Source of the DNA: Rhinocladiella similis
Lineage: Eukaryota > Ascomycota > Eurotiomycetes > Chaetothyriales > Herpotrichiellaceae
Length of the DNA: 64,000 nt
Assembly (NCBI GenBank): GCA_024082115.1
Contig: JAMRYE010000013.1
Span: 3,172,001-3,236,000, forward strand
Reading direction: 5' to 3'
Within the stretch, counting starts at the first letter, position 1; every line of letters begins with the position of its first letter. Under the pieces are notes generated by a model. The model was given only the letters and a program-made list of their open reading frames with translations, was not told the origin of the DNA and did no database searches. Both the position numbers and the translations under genes were made by a program. This document shows positions 44,961 through 54,336 of this stretch, one piece after another.

Positions 44961-46604
44961 CTATTTATTTACAGTCAGACTCGTGACTAAGAGAGCTATG
45001 GTCAAAGCTGCCAGAGTAATGCCGAACGCTGCAAAAGCGAGCTTCCTCCTGGTACTGATACGGCCGGTATGGCGAGATACTTCAGCACCATCGTCCACAC
45101 ACCTCCCACTGGCAATATCTTGCTTGACCCGTCGGATACCAAGCAGGAACCCTGCTCCTCCCAACCAATATCCAATGGGAATTAAGATGGCCAGGATATC
45201 TCTAGTTTTCTCAAGGTATGCTGGAGATCCGGGCTCGAAGTTTCTCAGTGCCAGACCGATAATCTGAGGAGCACTCGAGTAGATGAGCACAATGGTGCTG
45301 GTATAGATGGCCAAGCAGAACGTCTTGGTCCGGGCTGGGAACAGCAGCGCCAGAAGTGAGGCAAAGATGCCTAGCCATAGTTCTGCCGTCAAGTATGCAG
45401 CACTCATGACCCCGTACAAAATGCGAACCCCGGCTTCCTCATCTCCGCCGGCCAGTTTCAAGCTGAAGACCATACATATGACGAAGGGCGCGGAAATCAT
45501 ACCACCAATCCCGGTGAGGCATAGAATTGTTGTGGCGTGCTCAGACATCAGACTAGAGATCACACCTCCCAGTACAACAGCGACCGAGCCTACCACGCCG
45601 ACGATGATTCCGTATCGTGAGAGCAACTCGGTCTGGGTTGGATAAATCGAGGACAGATAAGAAGGCATGTACCACCCGAATACATTGCCGGAAAATTGTC
45701 GGGCACCCGATGCCAATGTTAGGATCCAGAAGGACTTCATGGAAACAATCTGCTTGAGAGCTAGCTTGAACATGCGGTGCCCACGCTCAAGCCTCGTGCC
45801 ATGCATGTCCTCAGTGTAGGCCACTTGAGAGGCTTCTGGCGAGAGCTTTCCAACGGCGATTTGTTTTCGGATAGGTTCTCGGAGAGTGAGTCTCGTTATG
45901 ACGGCCAGGACTATACCAACGATACCAATGGCTTTCAAGGCGCTATTCCACGGAGTATCTGTCTTGTCAAAAGCAGTGGCGATTTGACCGCTGACGGCCT
46001 CTCCGACATAGACGCCAATGTAGAAAATGCTGCGCGAAACGGTCAGTATAAAGACGGGGCGTGATCCATTCTCTGTCACATACCTCTCGCACACAAATAT
46101 CCAGTTCAGTGGAACCAGGTCACTGATCAGACTGATGCTGAGTGCTTCCACAGGCGACTGCCCAATACCCATGCCGATCCTTGCTAGCAGAATTTGCCAG
46201 AAGTTATGGCTTAGGCCCTGGAAGAGGACGCAGAGGCTCCACCATAACGCCGCTACCGAAAGCACCCAAACTCTCGCGCTGGTATAGTCTGCTATGTATG
46301 CCATCGGAATCGCGAGGACGGCGTACAGAATCCCCACGGCATAACCCGAGAGAATGCCATATTGAGTTGAAGTGAGATTCAAGGACTCAATGACCTCGGC
46401 CTGGAAATACGACAATACAAACTTGTCATACTGTGCCAGAAAGTAATTGAGGAAGAGTAGCAGTATCACCAGTGGGACATAAATGCTTCTCAGGCCGCGT
46501 CTGGTGCTGCTGATTGGGGCCTCAGAAGGCAAGTCGTTAGAAGAGGTCGTCTCAGTATCCCGGAAAGCAACATTCTTGTCTGAAGCAGTGCCAGAGTCTG
46601 CCAT
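44961..46604 (-). CDS. Spinster-like MFS transporter
   Basis: Major facilitator transporter resembling Spinster/Spns proteins, which move lysophospholipids or sphingosine-1-phosphate in animals. Two exons, 46604-46084 and 46029-44961, 529 residues. The 54-bp intron (GTATGT, branch CTGAC, GCGCAG) is a multiple of three, so the unspliced frame stays open; splicing restores a smooth helix (FVCESIFYIGVYVGEAVSGQ). The N-terminal half has LILLFLNYFLAQYDKFVLSYF, the motif-A-like loop YIADYTSARVW and GMGIGQSPVEALSISLISDL. Twelve helices are expected. The N terminus is a 40-residue hydrophilic tail. It is transcribed toward the hydroxylase-like gene and away from the CxxC gene across a shared promoter region, consistent with a role in exporting a lipid product. 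The substrate is inferred, not shown. Confidence 0.88.
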   Translation of the reverse strand: MADSGTASDKNVAFRDTETTSSNDLPSEAPISSTRRGLRSIYVPLVILLLFLNYFLAQYDKFVLSYFQAEVIESLNLTSTQYGILSGYAVGILYAVLAIPMAYIADYTSARVWVLSVAALWWSLCVLFQGLSHNFWQILLARIGMGIGQSPVEALSISLISDLVPLNWIFVCERYVTENGSRPVFILTVSRSIFYIGVYVGEAVSGQIATAFDKTDTPWNSALKAIGIVGIVLAVITRLTLREPIRKQIAVGKLSPEASQVAYTEDMHGTRLERGHRMFKLALKQIVSMKSFWILTLASGARQFSGNVFGWYMPSYLSSIYPTQTELLSRYGIIVGVVGSVAVVLGGVISSLMSEHATTILCLTGIGGMISAPFVICMVFSLKLAGGDEEAGVRILYGVMSAAYLTAELWLGIFASLLALLFPARTKTFCLAIYTSTIVLIYSSAPQIIGLALRNFEPGSPAYLEKTRDILAILIPIGYWLGGAGFLLGIRRVKQDIASGRCVDDGAEVSRHTGRISTRRKLAFAAFGITLAALTIALLVTSLTVNK

Positions 46605-47263
46605 GTCGAGGATCGCAGGAACCGAGGCAAGACTGCGACATTGCGCACATTGGGAATTTGGATTTTATATGTTCGAGAGTTGTATCCAGTCCTCATGTAG
46701 AAGGATCTCGACGTTCGGTAGACAGTGCATGGGCGCACACGTGTCAGCCCACGAGCGTATGATCGACACGCCCAGACCGACTGGGAGCAGCAGCGTTTGC
46801 AAGGATTCTGTTGCCGCAAGACGCCATCCCAGACTTGTCAAAGGTGATGACGCCGAGATATGGCGGGATGCTTCATCGGAGGGAACGAGTACGCGAGCGT
46901 ATTCGCCAAACCTGCCATTTTGGACTCAGCGTCTCCTGCCCATGCCCCCGCGATGGCATCTCAGACATCCACAGCAACAGGGGTTTCTAGAAGTCCATGA
47001 CCTGACTTGGTCATGCATCGCCACAGTGCCAAGTGAAGCATGGCTCTGCTTGTAGTATCATCAGTATTCAAGGCCGCCGGATGCTAAGGTTTCGTCTAAC
47101 AAGGCCGAATTTACTCACTCTCATCAACACCGAAGATCACCACAGCCTCCTGAGCATTACATCGCGACAGCATAAGTACTCTTCCCTTCCCTCGACTGGA
47201 GCAACGTTGTCTTGATATGAAAGACAACAATAAGAGAAGTTCTTAGAGCAAGCCTAACATACC
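46605..47263. promoter_or_regulatory. Divergent promoter at the centre of the lipid-type cluster
   Basis: 659 bp between the MFS start (minus) and the CxxC gene start (plus). A plus-strand open frame (46483-47055) overlaps it but also overlaps MFS coding, so it is taken as a shadow. No binding site named. Confidence 0.45.
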
Positions 47264-47692
47264 ATGTCGACTTCGGATAGCACCATCTACATCCTGTACA
47301 ACGCCAATGCGTCCTTGCTTGGTAAACTCAACTACGTTTGTCGCAAAATCACCGCGCCGACCGATTCAAGTCCATGTGCGGCCTGCGACTTGACTCACGG
47401 CGGTCTGCATCTGGACGAGTCTGCTACTTGGAGGAAGACAAAAGCTCGCATCGGCGCCAAAGTCGAACAACTACATCGTGACGAGTCAACCTCCGAAGTC
47501 CGAGACTTCATCAAAGCGAACTCCCTCAAGTATCCTGTCGTCTTGGGTCGAGCGGGAACATCTCCTCTCAAAACCCTCCTCACTTCGGAAGATCTTTTGA
47601 AGGTATCAACGGACCATTCAGCCTTTCTGGCTCTCCTCGAGCAAAAGGCAGAGGAGGAAAAACTTCCTCTCGTGATCGAGAGTCTGCAGTAA
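47264..47692 (+). CDS. Small CxxC protein, bacterial-type family of unknown function
   Basis: 142 residues, no intron. It starts STIYILYNANASLLGKLNY, then PCAACDLTHGG with a CxxC pair (about residues 38-41), a Trp-rich helix, VEQLHRDE, LKYPVVLGRAG and LLTSEDLL. From memory this order (YNA, C-x2-C, T-x-G, W, LH-DE, YPV-L) resembles a bacterial family of about 120 residues with no known function; I cannot confirm that without a search. The paired Cys suggests metal or thiol-disulfide chemistry. It ends in TAA at 47690-47692, six bases before the ATG of the CDP-alcohol gene and in the same frame. Confidence 0.7.
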   Translation: MSTSDSTIYILYNANASLLGKLNYVCRKITAPTDSSPCAACDLTHGGLHLDESATWRKTKARIGAKVEQLHRDESTSEVRDFIKANSLKYPVVLGRAGTSPLKTLLTSEDLLKVSTDHSAFLALLEQKAEEEKLPLVIESLQ

Positions 47693-47698
47693 TCCAGC

Positions 47699-48364
47699 AT
47701 GTTTGATATCCTGCTAAGGCAGGTCAAGGACCATACTTTTCGACCGGTAGTGCGATTCGTCCCGGAGATGTTGACACCTGGCCACCTGACCTTGGCCGCC
47801 TTCATCGCTGGACTTGGAGCCTGCGTGTGTGCGATAGCTACCGATCCGCGGACGTCTGCCTGGGCGGTCTACCTCTGGTTGATCAATCGCATGCTTGACT
47901 GCCTTGACGGAGCGGTTGCCCGGGAACGGAACAAGACGTCTGATGCAGGAGGATTTCTAGATCTTCTCTCGGATTTTATCATATATTCTCTGGTGCCGAT
48001 CAGTGTTGCATGTGGAGAGATGCGACGAGGACTAGCTGCAGATAATCTTTCCAGCCTGTGGTTGTCGATCTCTCTGCTTGAGTCCACCTTCCACATTAAC
48101 AACTTCATTCTCTTCTATCTCGCTGCATTGTCATCACAAAAGAGTAGTGATGAGTTGACTGCTGTTACGATGAAACCTGCACTGATTGAGGGTTTCGAGA
48201 GTGGGATCTTCTTTACACTCATGCTGGCGTTTCCTAATCGGCTGCTGCTTCTTACTTGGATAATGGCAGCCGGTGTATGCATCGGCATCACGAGTAGGAT
48301 CTGGCTGATCTTAGACGCGTTCGCCGCCATGAAGCCTCAACCAGGGCGTATCAAAGTCGGCTGA
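47699..48364 (+). CDS. CDP-alcohol phosphatidyltransferase
   Basis: Membrane enzyme that transfers a phospho-group from a CDP-activated lipid or alcohol to a hydroxyl acceptor, making a phosphodiester lipid. 221 residues, no intron. The catalytic signature is exact: D67-x2-D70-G71-x2-A74-R75-x8-G84-x3-D88-x3-D92 (LDCLDGAVAR then GGFLDLLSDF). About six helices surround it. The N terminus, MFDILLRQVKDH, has the MFD..LR style of bacterial members rather than fungal Pis1, Pgs1, Cho1 or Cpt1. It follows the CxxC ORF with only a stop and two codons between. The substrate is unknown; being in a cluster with lipid hydroxylases and a Spns-type transporter suggests a specialised lipid. Confidence 0.9.
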   Translation: MFDILLRQVKDHTFRPVVRFVPEMLTPGHLTLAAFIAGLGACVCAIATDPRTSAWAVYLWLINRMLDCLDGAVARERNKTSDAGGFLDLLSDFIIYSLVPISVACGEMRRGLAADNLSSLWLSISLLESTFHINNFILFYLAALSSQKSSDELTAVTMKPALIEGFESGIFFTLMLAFPNRLLLLTWIMAAGVCIGITSRIWLILDAFAAMKPQPGRIKVG

Positions 48365-48673
48365 CATTTTTTCATAGTCCAACTTCAATCCAGGGACATG
48401 TTTGCCAATTTGTTTTCTTCACGCGTTCTTGGAGACCTAAAGATTAGCGTGATAGCAACTCAGTGAGACATTCGAGGTCCACGCCTGACGGCTCACAGGC
48501 AAAGAAAATGCCTGTTCCATGCACAGGCCAAGCCCGTTTGAGGTGCAATTGACAGGCCGGCTTACCTATTCCACATTATTGTATGCAGGGTTGTGAAAGC
48601 ACTTAACCTCGTCGCACCTACCATTCCTTACCTTTGCCAACTCTTTCTCACTTGCTTATGTCCATATGTCGAG
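48365..48673. other. Intergenic, P450 promoter
   Basis: 309 bp. A non-ATG open frame runs through its second half into the P450 and might be a longer N terminus. Confidence 0.4.
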
Positions 48674-50362
48674 ATGGTCTCCCGCTTGACGCAGTCTTTT
48701 TCATTTCATTCTTCGCCTGAATCATTCATTTCCTCTCGCCTCGAACAGTTCACAGTCTCAGAGGGAGATGCATTGCCGTTTGCAAGCAGAATCGTCCAAG
48801 CACAGATCTTGAACCGCGAAGTCCACATTGTCACCAGTTATCACGCCTGCAAAGCCATCCTATGTCATCAGTCCGGAGCAACTGAACCGGTCGAGGAGGG
48901 GCGTGCGGGTGGAAGCGAATACGCTAAAGAATACGCAAACGATTACGCAGGTGGACGCAGGAGCAGAGACGGAGCCTCCCCACAGCGTAGCCGTAAATGC
49001 ACTGTCCATGCCAAAAACAGTAACAGAAGTCATCGCAACGCCAACCTTTTCGCTGCGCGAGCGGCGTATCGACAGTTTATGGGCGACTTTTTCCCTGGTC
49101 CCAATCTCCTTCTCGAAGACGGCTTAGTTCACGAATTCCACAAAGACCAGTGGCGGGCCAGACTGCATCATTTGCCACAAAGCTCGGTGTCTCTGATTCG
49201 TGAAATTACCCAGTCTCGATTTCTTTATGAGCTCGTTCGTGGACAAGATCCGCAGGAAATCGATCTGTACGCACGTCTGAAGTCCTTGATTTGGGATATA
49301 CTTTTCGGGGTCTTCTTGTCGGTTACGCGCGACGGCAATGGCCGCAAGTTCAAACAGCTCGAGGAACTTCAAGAAGCGCTTCTGAGAGGACAATTCTCCA
49401 CATTTCCCGTCAACATCTCGACACCACTCTGGTCATCAACACGAAGCCGGGGCATCCAGGCTGTCAAAGAGCTTGAGAAGAGTCTAGGCACGATAGCGAG
49501 AGATGTGCTTGCCTCGAACGGAGCAGACCGGTCTCCCAATGCCTGTCCGTTTGCAGAGCAGTTCCGTGAGACAGGCTTGGCTTCGGACGACCATCTCAAT
49601 GTTGAGGATCTCGTTTCACATCTCCGCCTGTTCACGAGCAGCATAGCCAATAAAGCGCTCGCCTCGCTACTCACCGCTTTCATCCTGAACTTGTTTGTGT
49701 GGCGACCTTCGTCTTCAATGACAAATTCGGGACACAGTCCTGGGACTAGTGTTAGCCTTGCAGAGCTCATCCGGTCATATTCAGACCCGCACAAACGAGC
49801 CAGCATGTTGAAATCTGTACTTGCAGAAACAGAGCGCCTTAGTCCACCGGTTGTTGGGGTGATGCGACGGGTGCAACAGGATGTTCTCATATCATCTGCT
49901 GATCGAGATCAGCCAGAAGAGTACGCGATTCCCGAAGGCCAAGATGCCTGGTTGTACCTATCAGGTGCCAATCGCGACGCAGACGTGTATGATCGAGCGG
50001 GTGACTTCGTCTGGGACAGGTTCTTGCCGTTCTATGTCACCTCTAGCAGGGACGCTGCGGAAGCAAATGCAGACGTGCCTTGTGCGGACTTCCTACCACC
50101 CCTGCCATTTGCATTTGGCGATGGCATCAAATCCTGTCTTGGTGCCGAATTTTCGAGGCAAGTATGCCTGACGGTTGCCAACACTCTCGTCGACGAATCG
50201 ATATCGATGGCTGGTCGTATCGATGAAGGCGGAGTCATTGCATGGCTGGGCTGGGAGCGTCGCATGAGTCGCAATGAAGAGGTACAATTGATGGCGAGAG
50301 ATCTAAAGCAATTGCCAACACAGCGACCGAGACGTGCAGTCAAAGTCCAGATAGGGCGGTAG
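48674..50362 (+). CDS. Atypical cytochrome P450
   Basis: Heme monooxygenase, 562 residues from MVSRLTQSF, no intron. The heme loop is FAFGDGIKSCLG, with Cys488 as axial ligand. The ExxR pair is E385-R388 (ETERLSP). A C-helix Trp (DQWRARLHH) is present. The usual I-helix motif (A/G-G-x-D/E-T) is not visible; the matching region reads LFTSSIANKALASLL, so oxygen activation may be unusual. After the N-terminal beta region there is a charged insertion including three tandem 12-bp units (48916-48951) that encode EYAK, EYAN and DYAG. No clear N-terminal membrane anchor in this model. Such P450s, with a bulky aliphatic substrate channel, occur in fatty-acid or allene-oxide-like chemistry; this is inference. 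Confidence 0.85.
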   Translation: MVSRLTQSFSFHSSPESFISSRLEQFTVSEGDALPFASRIVQAQILNREVHIVTSYHACKAILCHQSGATEPVEEGRAGGSEYAKEYANDYAGGRRSRDGASPQRSRKCTVHAKNSNRSHRNANLFAARAAYRQFMGDFFPGPNLLLEDGLVHEFHKDQWRARLHHLPQSSVSLIREITQSRFLYELVRGQDPQEIDLYARLKSLIWDILFGVFLSVTRDGNGRKFKQLEELQEALLRGQFSTFPVNISTPLWSSTRSRGIQAVKELEKSLGTIARDVLASNGADRSPNACPFAEQFRETGLASDDHLNVEDLVSHLRLFTSSIANKALASLLTAFILNLFVWRPSSSMTNSGHSPGTSVSLAELIRSYSDPHKRASMLKSVLAETERLSPPVVGVMRRVQQDVLISSADRDQPEEYAIPEGQDAWLYLSGANRDADVYDRAGDFVWDRFLPFYVTSSRDAAEANADVPCADFLPPLPFAFGDGIKSCLGAEFSRQVCLTVANTLVDESISMAGRIDEGGVIAWLGWERRMSRNEEVQLMARDLKQLPTQRPRRAVKVQIGR

Positions 50363-50417
50363 ATCAAGTAGTCGCAGCCAAAGCCGATGAAATTCACCTT
50401 GCTGGAGCATTGTGCCC

Positions 50418-51383
50418 TCACTCTTGCTTCGATTTCCAAGTTTCCTTTAATTCTCTTCGCAGGAACTTGAATGTTCCATTGATCCACCACAGTGTATTAA
50501 CGACGACCATAGCAGTGAACCCAACTTTGCACTGCCATCGCAGCTGGTACCATGCTTTGAAGACGCTTATACCCTGCATATCTCCCCAGATCTTCATTAT
50601 CATGTAAAATACTCCAAGTCGACAGATGACGAACACGACTAAGTATGCAAATGTTGTGAGCCGAAGTGCGAAAGCAATGTCTTTGCGACCAGTCTCAGAC
50701 ACATCTTGTTCATTGACTGAACCTTCTCTGACCCTGAAGTTCAAGAGGAACCATCTCACCGTACCCAGGGGCGATGAGGCATTCATGAGGAGAAATGACA
50801 CGATGACCAGAATGCCGACGCGTCGTCCAGGGTTGGAGAGCAGCGCATACTGGAGCCAAATCAGGAGCGAGATGAGTGCTGTATGGTGCACATAGAGGTG
50901 TGCATAATTCAAAGGCTGTCTTCTCTTTCCTGCTGAGCCTTGTTTGGTTGCAACATGATTTGATTGACGAGGGAAAGGTTGCGGTGTAGCTGATCGTAGT
51001 CTTTTGATCGAAGATCGTCCGGCTACTAGTAGTATATATGAGTCGACGATGAGGTAGGCGAGTTCCAATGTCGTGAGAGAATTCGCAAAAGCAGAAGTAT
51101 GGGTGATGATGGTTAGGTCCGAGTCTTTTGATTTTGTCAACCCTGGAGGAGACGCGTGCACGACCCTCAGCTCCCTCCACAGGCAGATGACGGTCAAAAA
51201 GGTAATCAAAGTACAGTGTATAAATTGGACCACCTCTCTTCTTGCAGCGCGAGCTACGCTCAGTGTGTTGACTCTTGTGTACCTTGGCGATGAAGAAATG
51301 GGACTGGTGAACACATACAGGCAAGAGTAGAGCAAGATGCCTCCGACGAAAGTAGATAGAAGAGATCTGGAATGAGAGATCAT
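50418..51383 (-). CDS. TLC-domain multi-pass membrane protein
   Basis: 321 residues, single exon, about seven membrane helices. The central part fits a TRAM-LAG1-CLN8 domain of the TLCD type: NYAHLYVHHTALISLLIWLQ with the paired His, then LLMNASSPLGTVRWFLLNFR, and a later helix with Arg (VVFVICRLGVFYMIMKIW). TLC proteins include ceramide synthases and lipid sensors or handlers. The Lag1 motif of true ceramide synthases is not clear, so the role is lipid-related but unspecified. It ends 55 bp from the end of the P450 gene, convergent. The assignment comes from motif spacing and needs a profile search. Confidence 0.62.
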   Translation of the reverse strand: MISHSRSLLSTFVGGILLYSCLYVFTSPISSSPRYTRVNTLSVARAARREVVQFIHCTLITFLTVICLWRELRVVHASPPGLTKSKDSDLTIITHTSAFANSLTTLELAYLIVDSYILLVAGRSSIKRLRSATPQPFPRQSNHVATKQGSAGKRRQPLNYAHLYVHHTALISLLIWLQYALLSNPGRRVGILVIVSFLLMNASSPLGTVRWFLLNFRVREGSVNEQDVSETGRKDIAFALRLTTFAYLVVFVICRLGVFYMIMKIWGDMQGISVFKAWYQLRWQCKVGFTAMVVVNTLWWINGTFKFLRRELKETWKSKQE

Positions 51384-51643
51384 TTTTCAAGGCAAGTTAA
51401 TATGTTGTAAAAGTGGCAGAAGAGCAAAGGTGGTAACAAGTTTCGAATGGACCATGCGTTAGGCACTGTGTAGGTATGAAATGCGCCGTGACTCGTTATA
51501 CCCAACCGTATCATTATTGCATCCCAAACAGCCCACCGTATACCACTCAATGAGAAATGACGCCGCCATGACAATCCTTAATTAGTCTAACACAAAACCA
51601 CGACTTCGCAACTGCTTCCTCAATCCAACCCGTGTCATAAAAG

Positions 51644-52981
51644 TCATGCTACTGGCAGAGCTTTCAAATGTGCGTTAGCAAATGTGTGCCTAACAGCAGA
51701 AGCACAGGACAAGTTTGACCTGGGTCGGTACGATGGCTGAGCGGCCAGATTAGTACCCATTGAGGCCATGATCTTGATAATCGAGCCCAGAGCGTCAGCC
51801 ACTCCTTGCTTATCAGCGGGAAATGTGATGGTCAGAGTCTCTTGATCTGGACTGCTACCCTTTTGAATATCTCCAGGGGAGGAAAGGCGACATTCAGTCT
51901 GTTTAGCTTCGCTTTCCAGGTCATGGAGGGCGTCCACCAAGCCTTGCGAAGTGACCTCAACGCCCTCTCTCTCCATGTGGTAGATTGCGTTTCTCCATCT
52001 GTCGACAAGGAATCCCTCGTCGTCATATGGATGTCCGCATCGGAGCCATGTGGCAAGGTTCGTGATGGTTTTTCTGGCGGTGTCGACATTAACCTCAAAC
52101 CACTCTTGATGTTTTCTGGGACAATCTGGATTATGTCTGCACTTAGTCTCTTTCCGCCAATACTGTAGCAGCTCATAATGTACCAGCATCTCGGCACGTT
52201 GTACATGTGGAACATCCTCCGCCGCAAACGTCAGCAACGGTTTGTAACAGCACCCTTTTTCCCATCGGTCCAGCCGGTGATCAATCGAGCCTCCAGTCCG
52301 ACCTATCTTCAGCATGCCTGGATCCGACTCGCGCCTGAAACAATAGATCGAGCCTCTCTTCTGCCAAGGTGGTGTTGCTGAGTTTCTTTGCGGCTTTTTC
52401 GCTTTTGGCGACTTCAGTGGTTGAAGCAATAACTCGGCGAACGTTAACTGAGAAGCGCTGGTACGGGGCACGAAATGTGGCGTTTGACGCAGACTCTCGG
52501 ATTCCACGGTTTCCCGGCAGCTTAGGCCGCCCCAGACAGTTCGTGATCTCAAGACGTGTTTCGGAGTCTGCTCGGAAGGCTGCACACAGCATACACTGGG
52601 AGTCTCCGTCGGAGGGTTGCATTCCAAAAACGAAGCACTGCTTTGGAGGTCGCCTGGAACCGGAGATGCTGGTCGCACTTCTCTGCACCACTTCGATTGA
52701 ATGCTTACTCCCACGTCCGATTCTCGCAATTTCTTCCGGTGGTTTTTCTTGCAGCAAGTCAATTCTACCAGTAACATCGACTTTTCAGCAAGACTTCCTC
52801 CTTGTGGGGTTTCTAAGATCGCTCTATGAGCAGAGGCTGCTGCGGAGCGGTCTTTGGGGTTGATTTTGCGGGAACATCTTCGCCCTTGGTTGGTGAGATA
52901 CCAAATGCATGTAAAGCCTTCCTCTGATGGCTTCACTTCGGTAAACGATGGGAATTCATCTGCGTTTGGCAACCTGGGCAT
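51644..52981 (-). CDS. T5orf172 (GIY-YIG-related) domain protein
   Basis: 445 residues, no intron. Residues about 215-330 form a T5orf172 domain: GSIYCFRRESDPGMLKIGRT, a RLDRWEKGC helix, VQRAEMLVHYELLQYW, and EWFEVNVDTARKTI. The Tyr, Arg and Glu of the GIY-YIG-like core are present, as is a small Cys/His patch (CRHNPDCPRKH). This domain is common in fungal proteins of unknown function and in phages, and is related to nucleases. The N-terminal 60 residues have a second Cys-containing motif (CIWYLTNQGRRCSRKI). Nuclear action on DNA is possible; unproven. Confidence 0.85.
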   Translation of the reverse strand: MPRLPNADEFPSFTEVKPSEEGFTCIWYLTNQGRRCSRKINPKDRSAAASAHRAILETPQGGSLAEKSMLLVELTCCKKNHRKKLRESDVGVSIQSKWCREVRPASPVPGDLQSSASFLECNPPTETPSVCCVQPSEQTPKHVLRSRTVWGGLSCRETVESESLRQTPHFVPRTSASQLTFAELLLQPLKSPKAKKPQRNSATPPWQKRGSIYCFRRESDPGMLKIGRTGGSIDHRLDRWEKGCCYKPLLTFAAEDVPHVQRAEMLVHYELLQYWRKETKCRHNPDCPRKHQEWFEVNVDTARKTITNLATWLRCGHPYDDEGFLVDRWRNAIYHMEREGVEVTSQGLVDALHDLESEAKQTECRLSSPGDIQKGSSPDQETLTITFPADKQGVADALGSIIKIMASMGTNLAAQPSYRPRSNLSCASAVRHTFANAHLKALPVA

Positions 52982-53899
52982 TTCGAAATATCCGAGGTAC
53001 GTCTGAGGCTACAGGAGAGTTACGGCGCCAATCGATTGTTGTTATTATTGCTCGAAGCAAGCGATCAACTGCAGGTGGAATATTCCCAGGTTCAACGACA
53101 GTGGACTTATATGCATTGTAAAGACAGGTTGGTCAAGGAGGACATACGCAGGAAGACTGAGGAATCTCTACTCTCGATGGCTGTGCTGGGCTGTGTTCTC
53201 CGGTGGCTGTTTTGGGGCCAGTTTGGCGTCTTTGCCAGCCATGCAGACACTCGCTATCGGGGGGATTTGGCGCTGACCAAACGCGCGTGGGCTGATCTTC
53301 GAACAAGGAGGTTCGTTCGCCATCTCAAAGTTCAAGCCTAAGGCTAGCGGCTAGGACCGTCCAGTTCCGACAGGCTCAAAGCGAAGCAACAATGTTATTT
53401 TTAAGCCGCCAATGCAGCCAGCTAGCATAGCTGCTTCATTAAGCTTGATTTCGATGACAACACCATCAATGACCAGGAAGGCCTTTCAATTGATATCCGC
53501 CAATTCAGGGAGGCTTGCGCCCAAAGACTCCTTTACTACGGTTCGGTTAGCGGCTGACGCTTCTACTCATTCAGAGCACACCTGAAGTAATCCATCGAGC
53601 ACGGCTCACCCGCAATATGTCTCTTCGGACTCGAGACCTCTTTTTCATCCCGCTCTCCGGCCACGACGCGCATTTGAGACGAATTTGAATTTGAAACATT
53701 GCTCAAATCTTTGAATGATGACAAGGAAGCAGTTACGGGGGTTGTCACCTTGAACTCCTCGGTTATCCCGGTGAAACAAAAGCGAGTATTCTTGGCACCT
53801 CTTTGAAAGGCAGAGGTTGCTGAGAAACACCTCACTCGCCGTCACCATTTTCATTATCACCGTCATCACCACCATAAACAATACTTCACCAGCGATTGA
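52982..53899. other. Intergenic, no gene seen
   Basis: Short frames only, for example plus 53036-53341. Confidence 0.4.
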
Positions 53900-54336
53900 A
53901 AGCCGCGCGAAGTGAAGTTGTTCCCCCAGAAAAAGCCTTCATCAAAAACGATATCGGATGGTGAGGATCGCATCGACCACGCGAGTCCAAATACCGAGAT
54001 TGCACGGCCATCAGCCATGACTCAGGCAAATCAATCCCCTTTTGGTCCTTCTGACGAGATCGACTTTGTCCAAATGTCGACCCCAAGATCCCGCACAAGG
54101 AAATTGTCGGCGCCCTTTCGGAATATTTCAGCTACTACTGGCAGAAACATTACAGTAAGGCACGTCCCAGAGCTAAGGAGAACGACACGGACAGCGATGA
54201 TGAGCTGGACATGGAGTTTGAGGGCTTCAACCCTGCGTTCGACATCGGCGACGTTGTTCGCGTCCGAGGCTACGAAGCGAACCCATGGGACGAATACATG
54301 CCGGACCTGGGCGGATTCTACTCCAATCTATCCTAA
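53900..54336 (+). pseudogene. Short gene with an apparent one-base frameshift
   Basis: Two coding-like stretches adjoin in different frames. Frame 1 reads from about 53900 through NQSPFGPSDEIDFVQ; frame 2 reads on from VDPKIPHKEIVGALSEYFSY through an acidic DTDSDDELDMEFEGFNPAF and DIGDVVRVRGYEANPWDEYM to TAA at 54334-54336. The change occurs at the AAA run at 54072-54074, and one extra A would join them smoothly. No splice sites fit. It is therefore either a real frameshift (pseudogene) or a sequencing error. If intact the product would start at the ATG at 54017 and be about 107 residues. Family not recognised. Confidence 0.5.

Noticed and set aside
46483..47055. 190-codon plus-strand frame
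   Set aside because: Overlaps the 5' end of the MFS gene on the other strand and the divergent promoter; a shadow.
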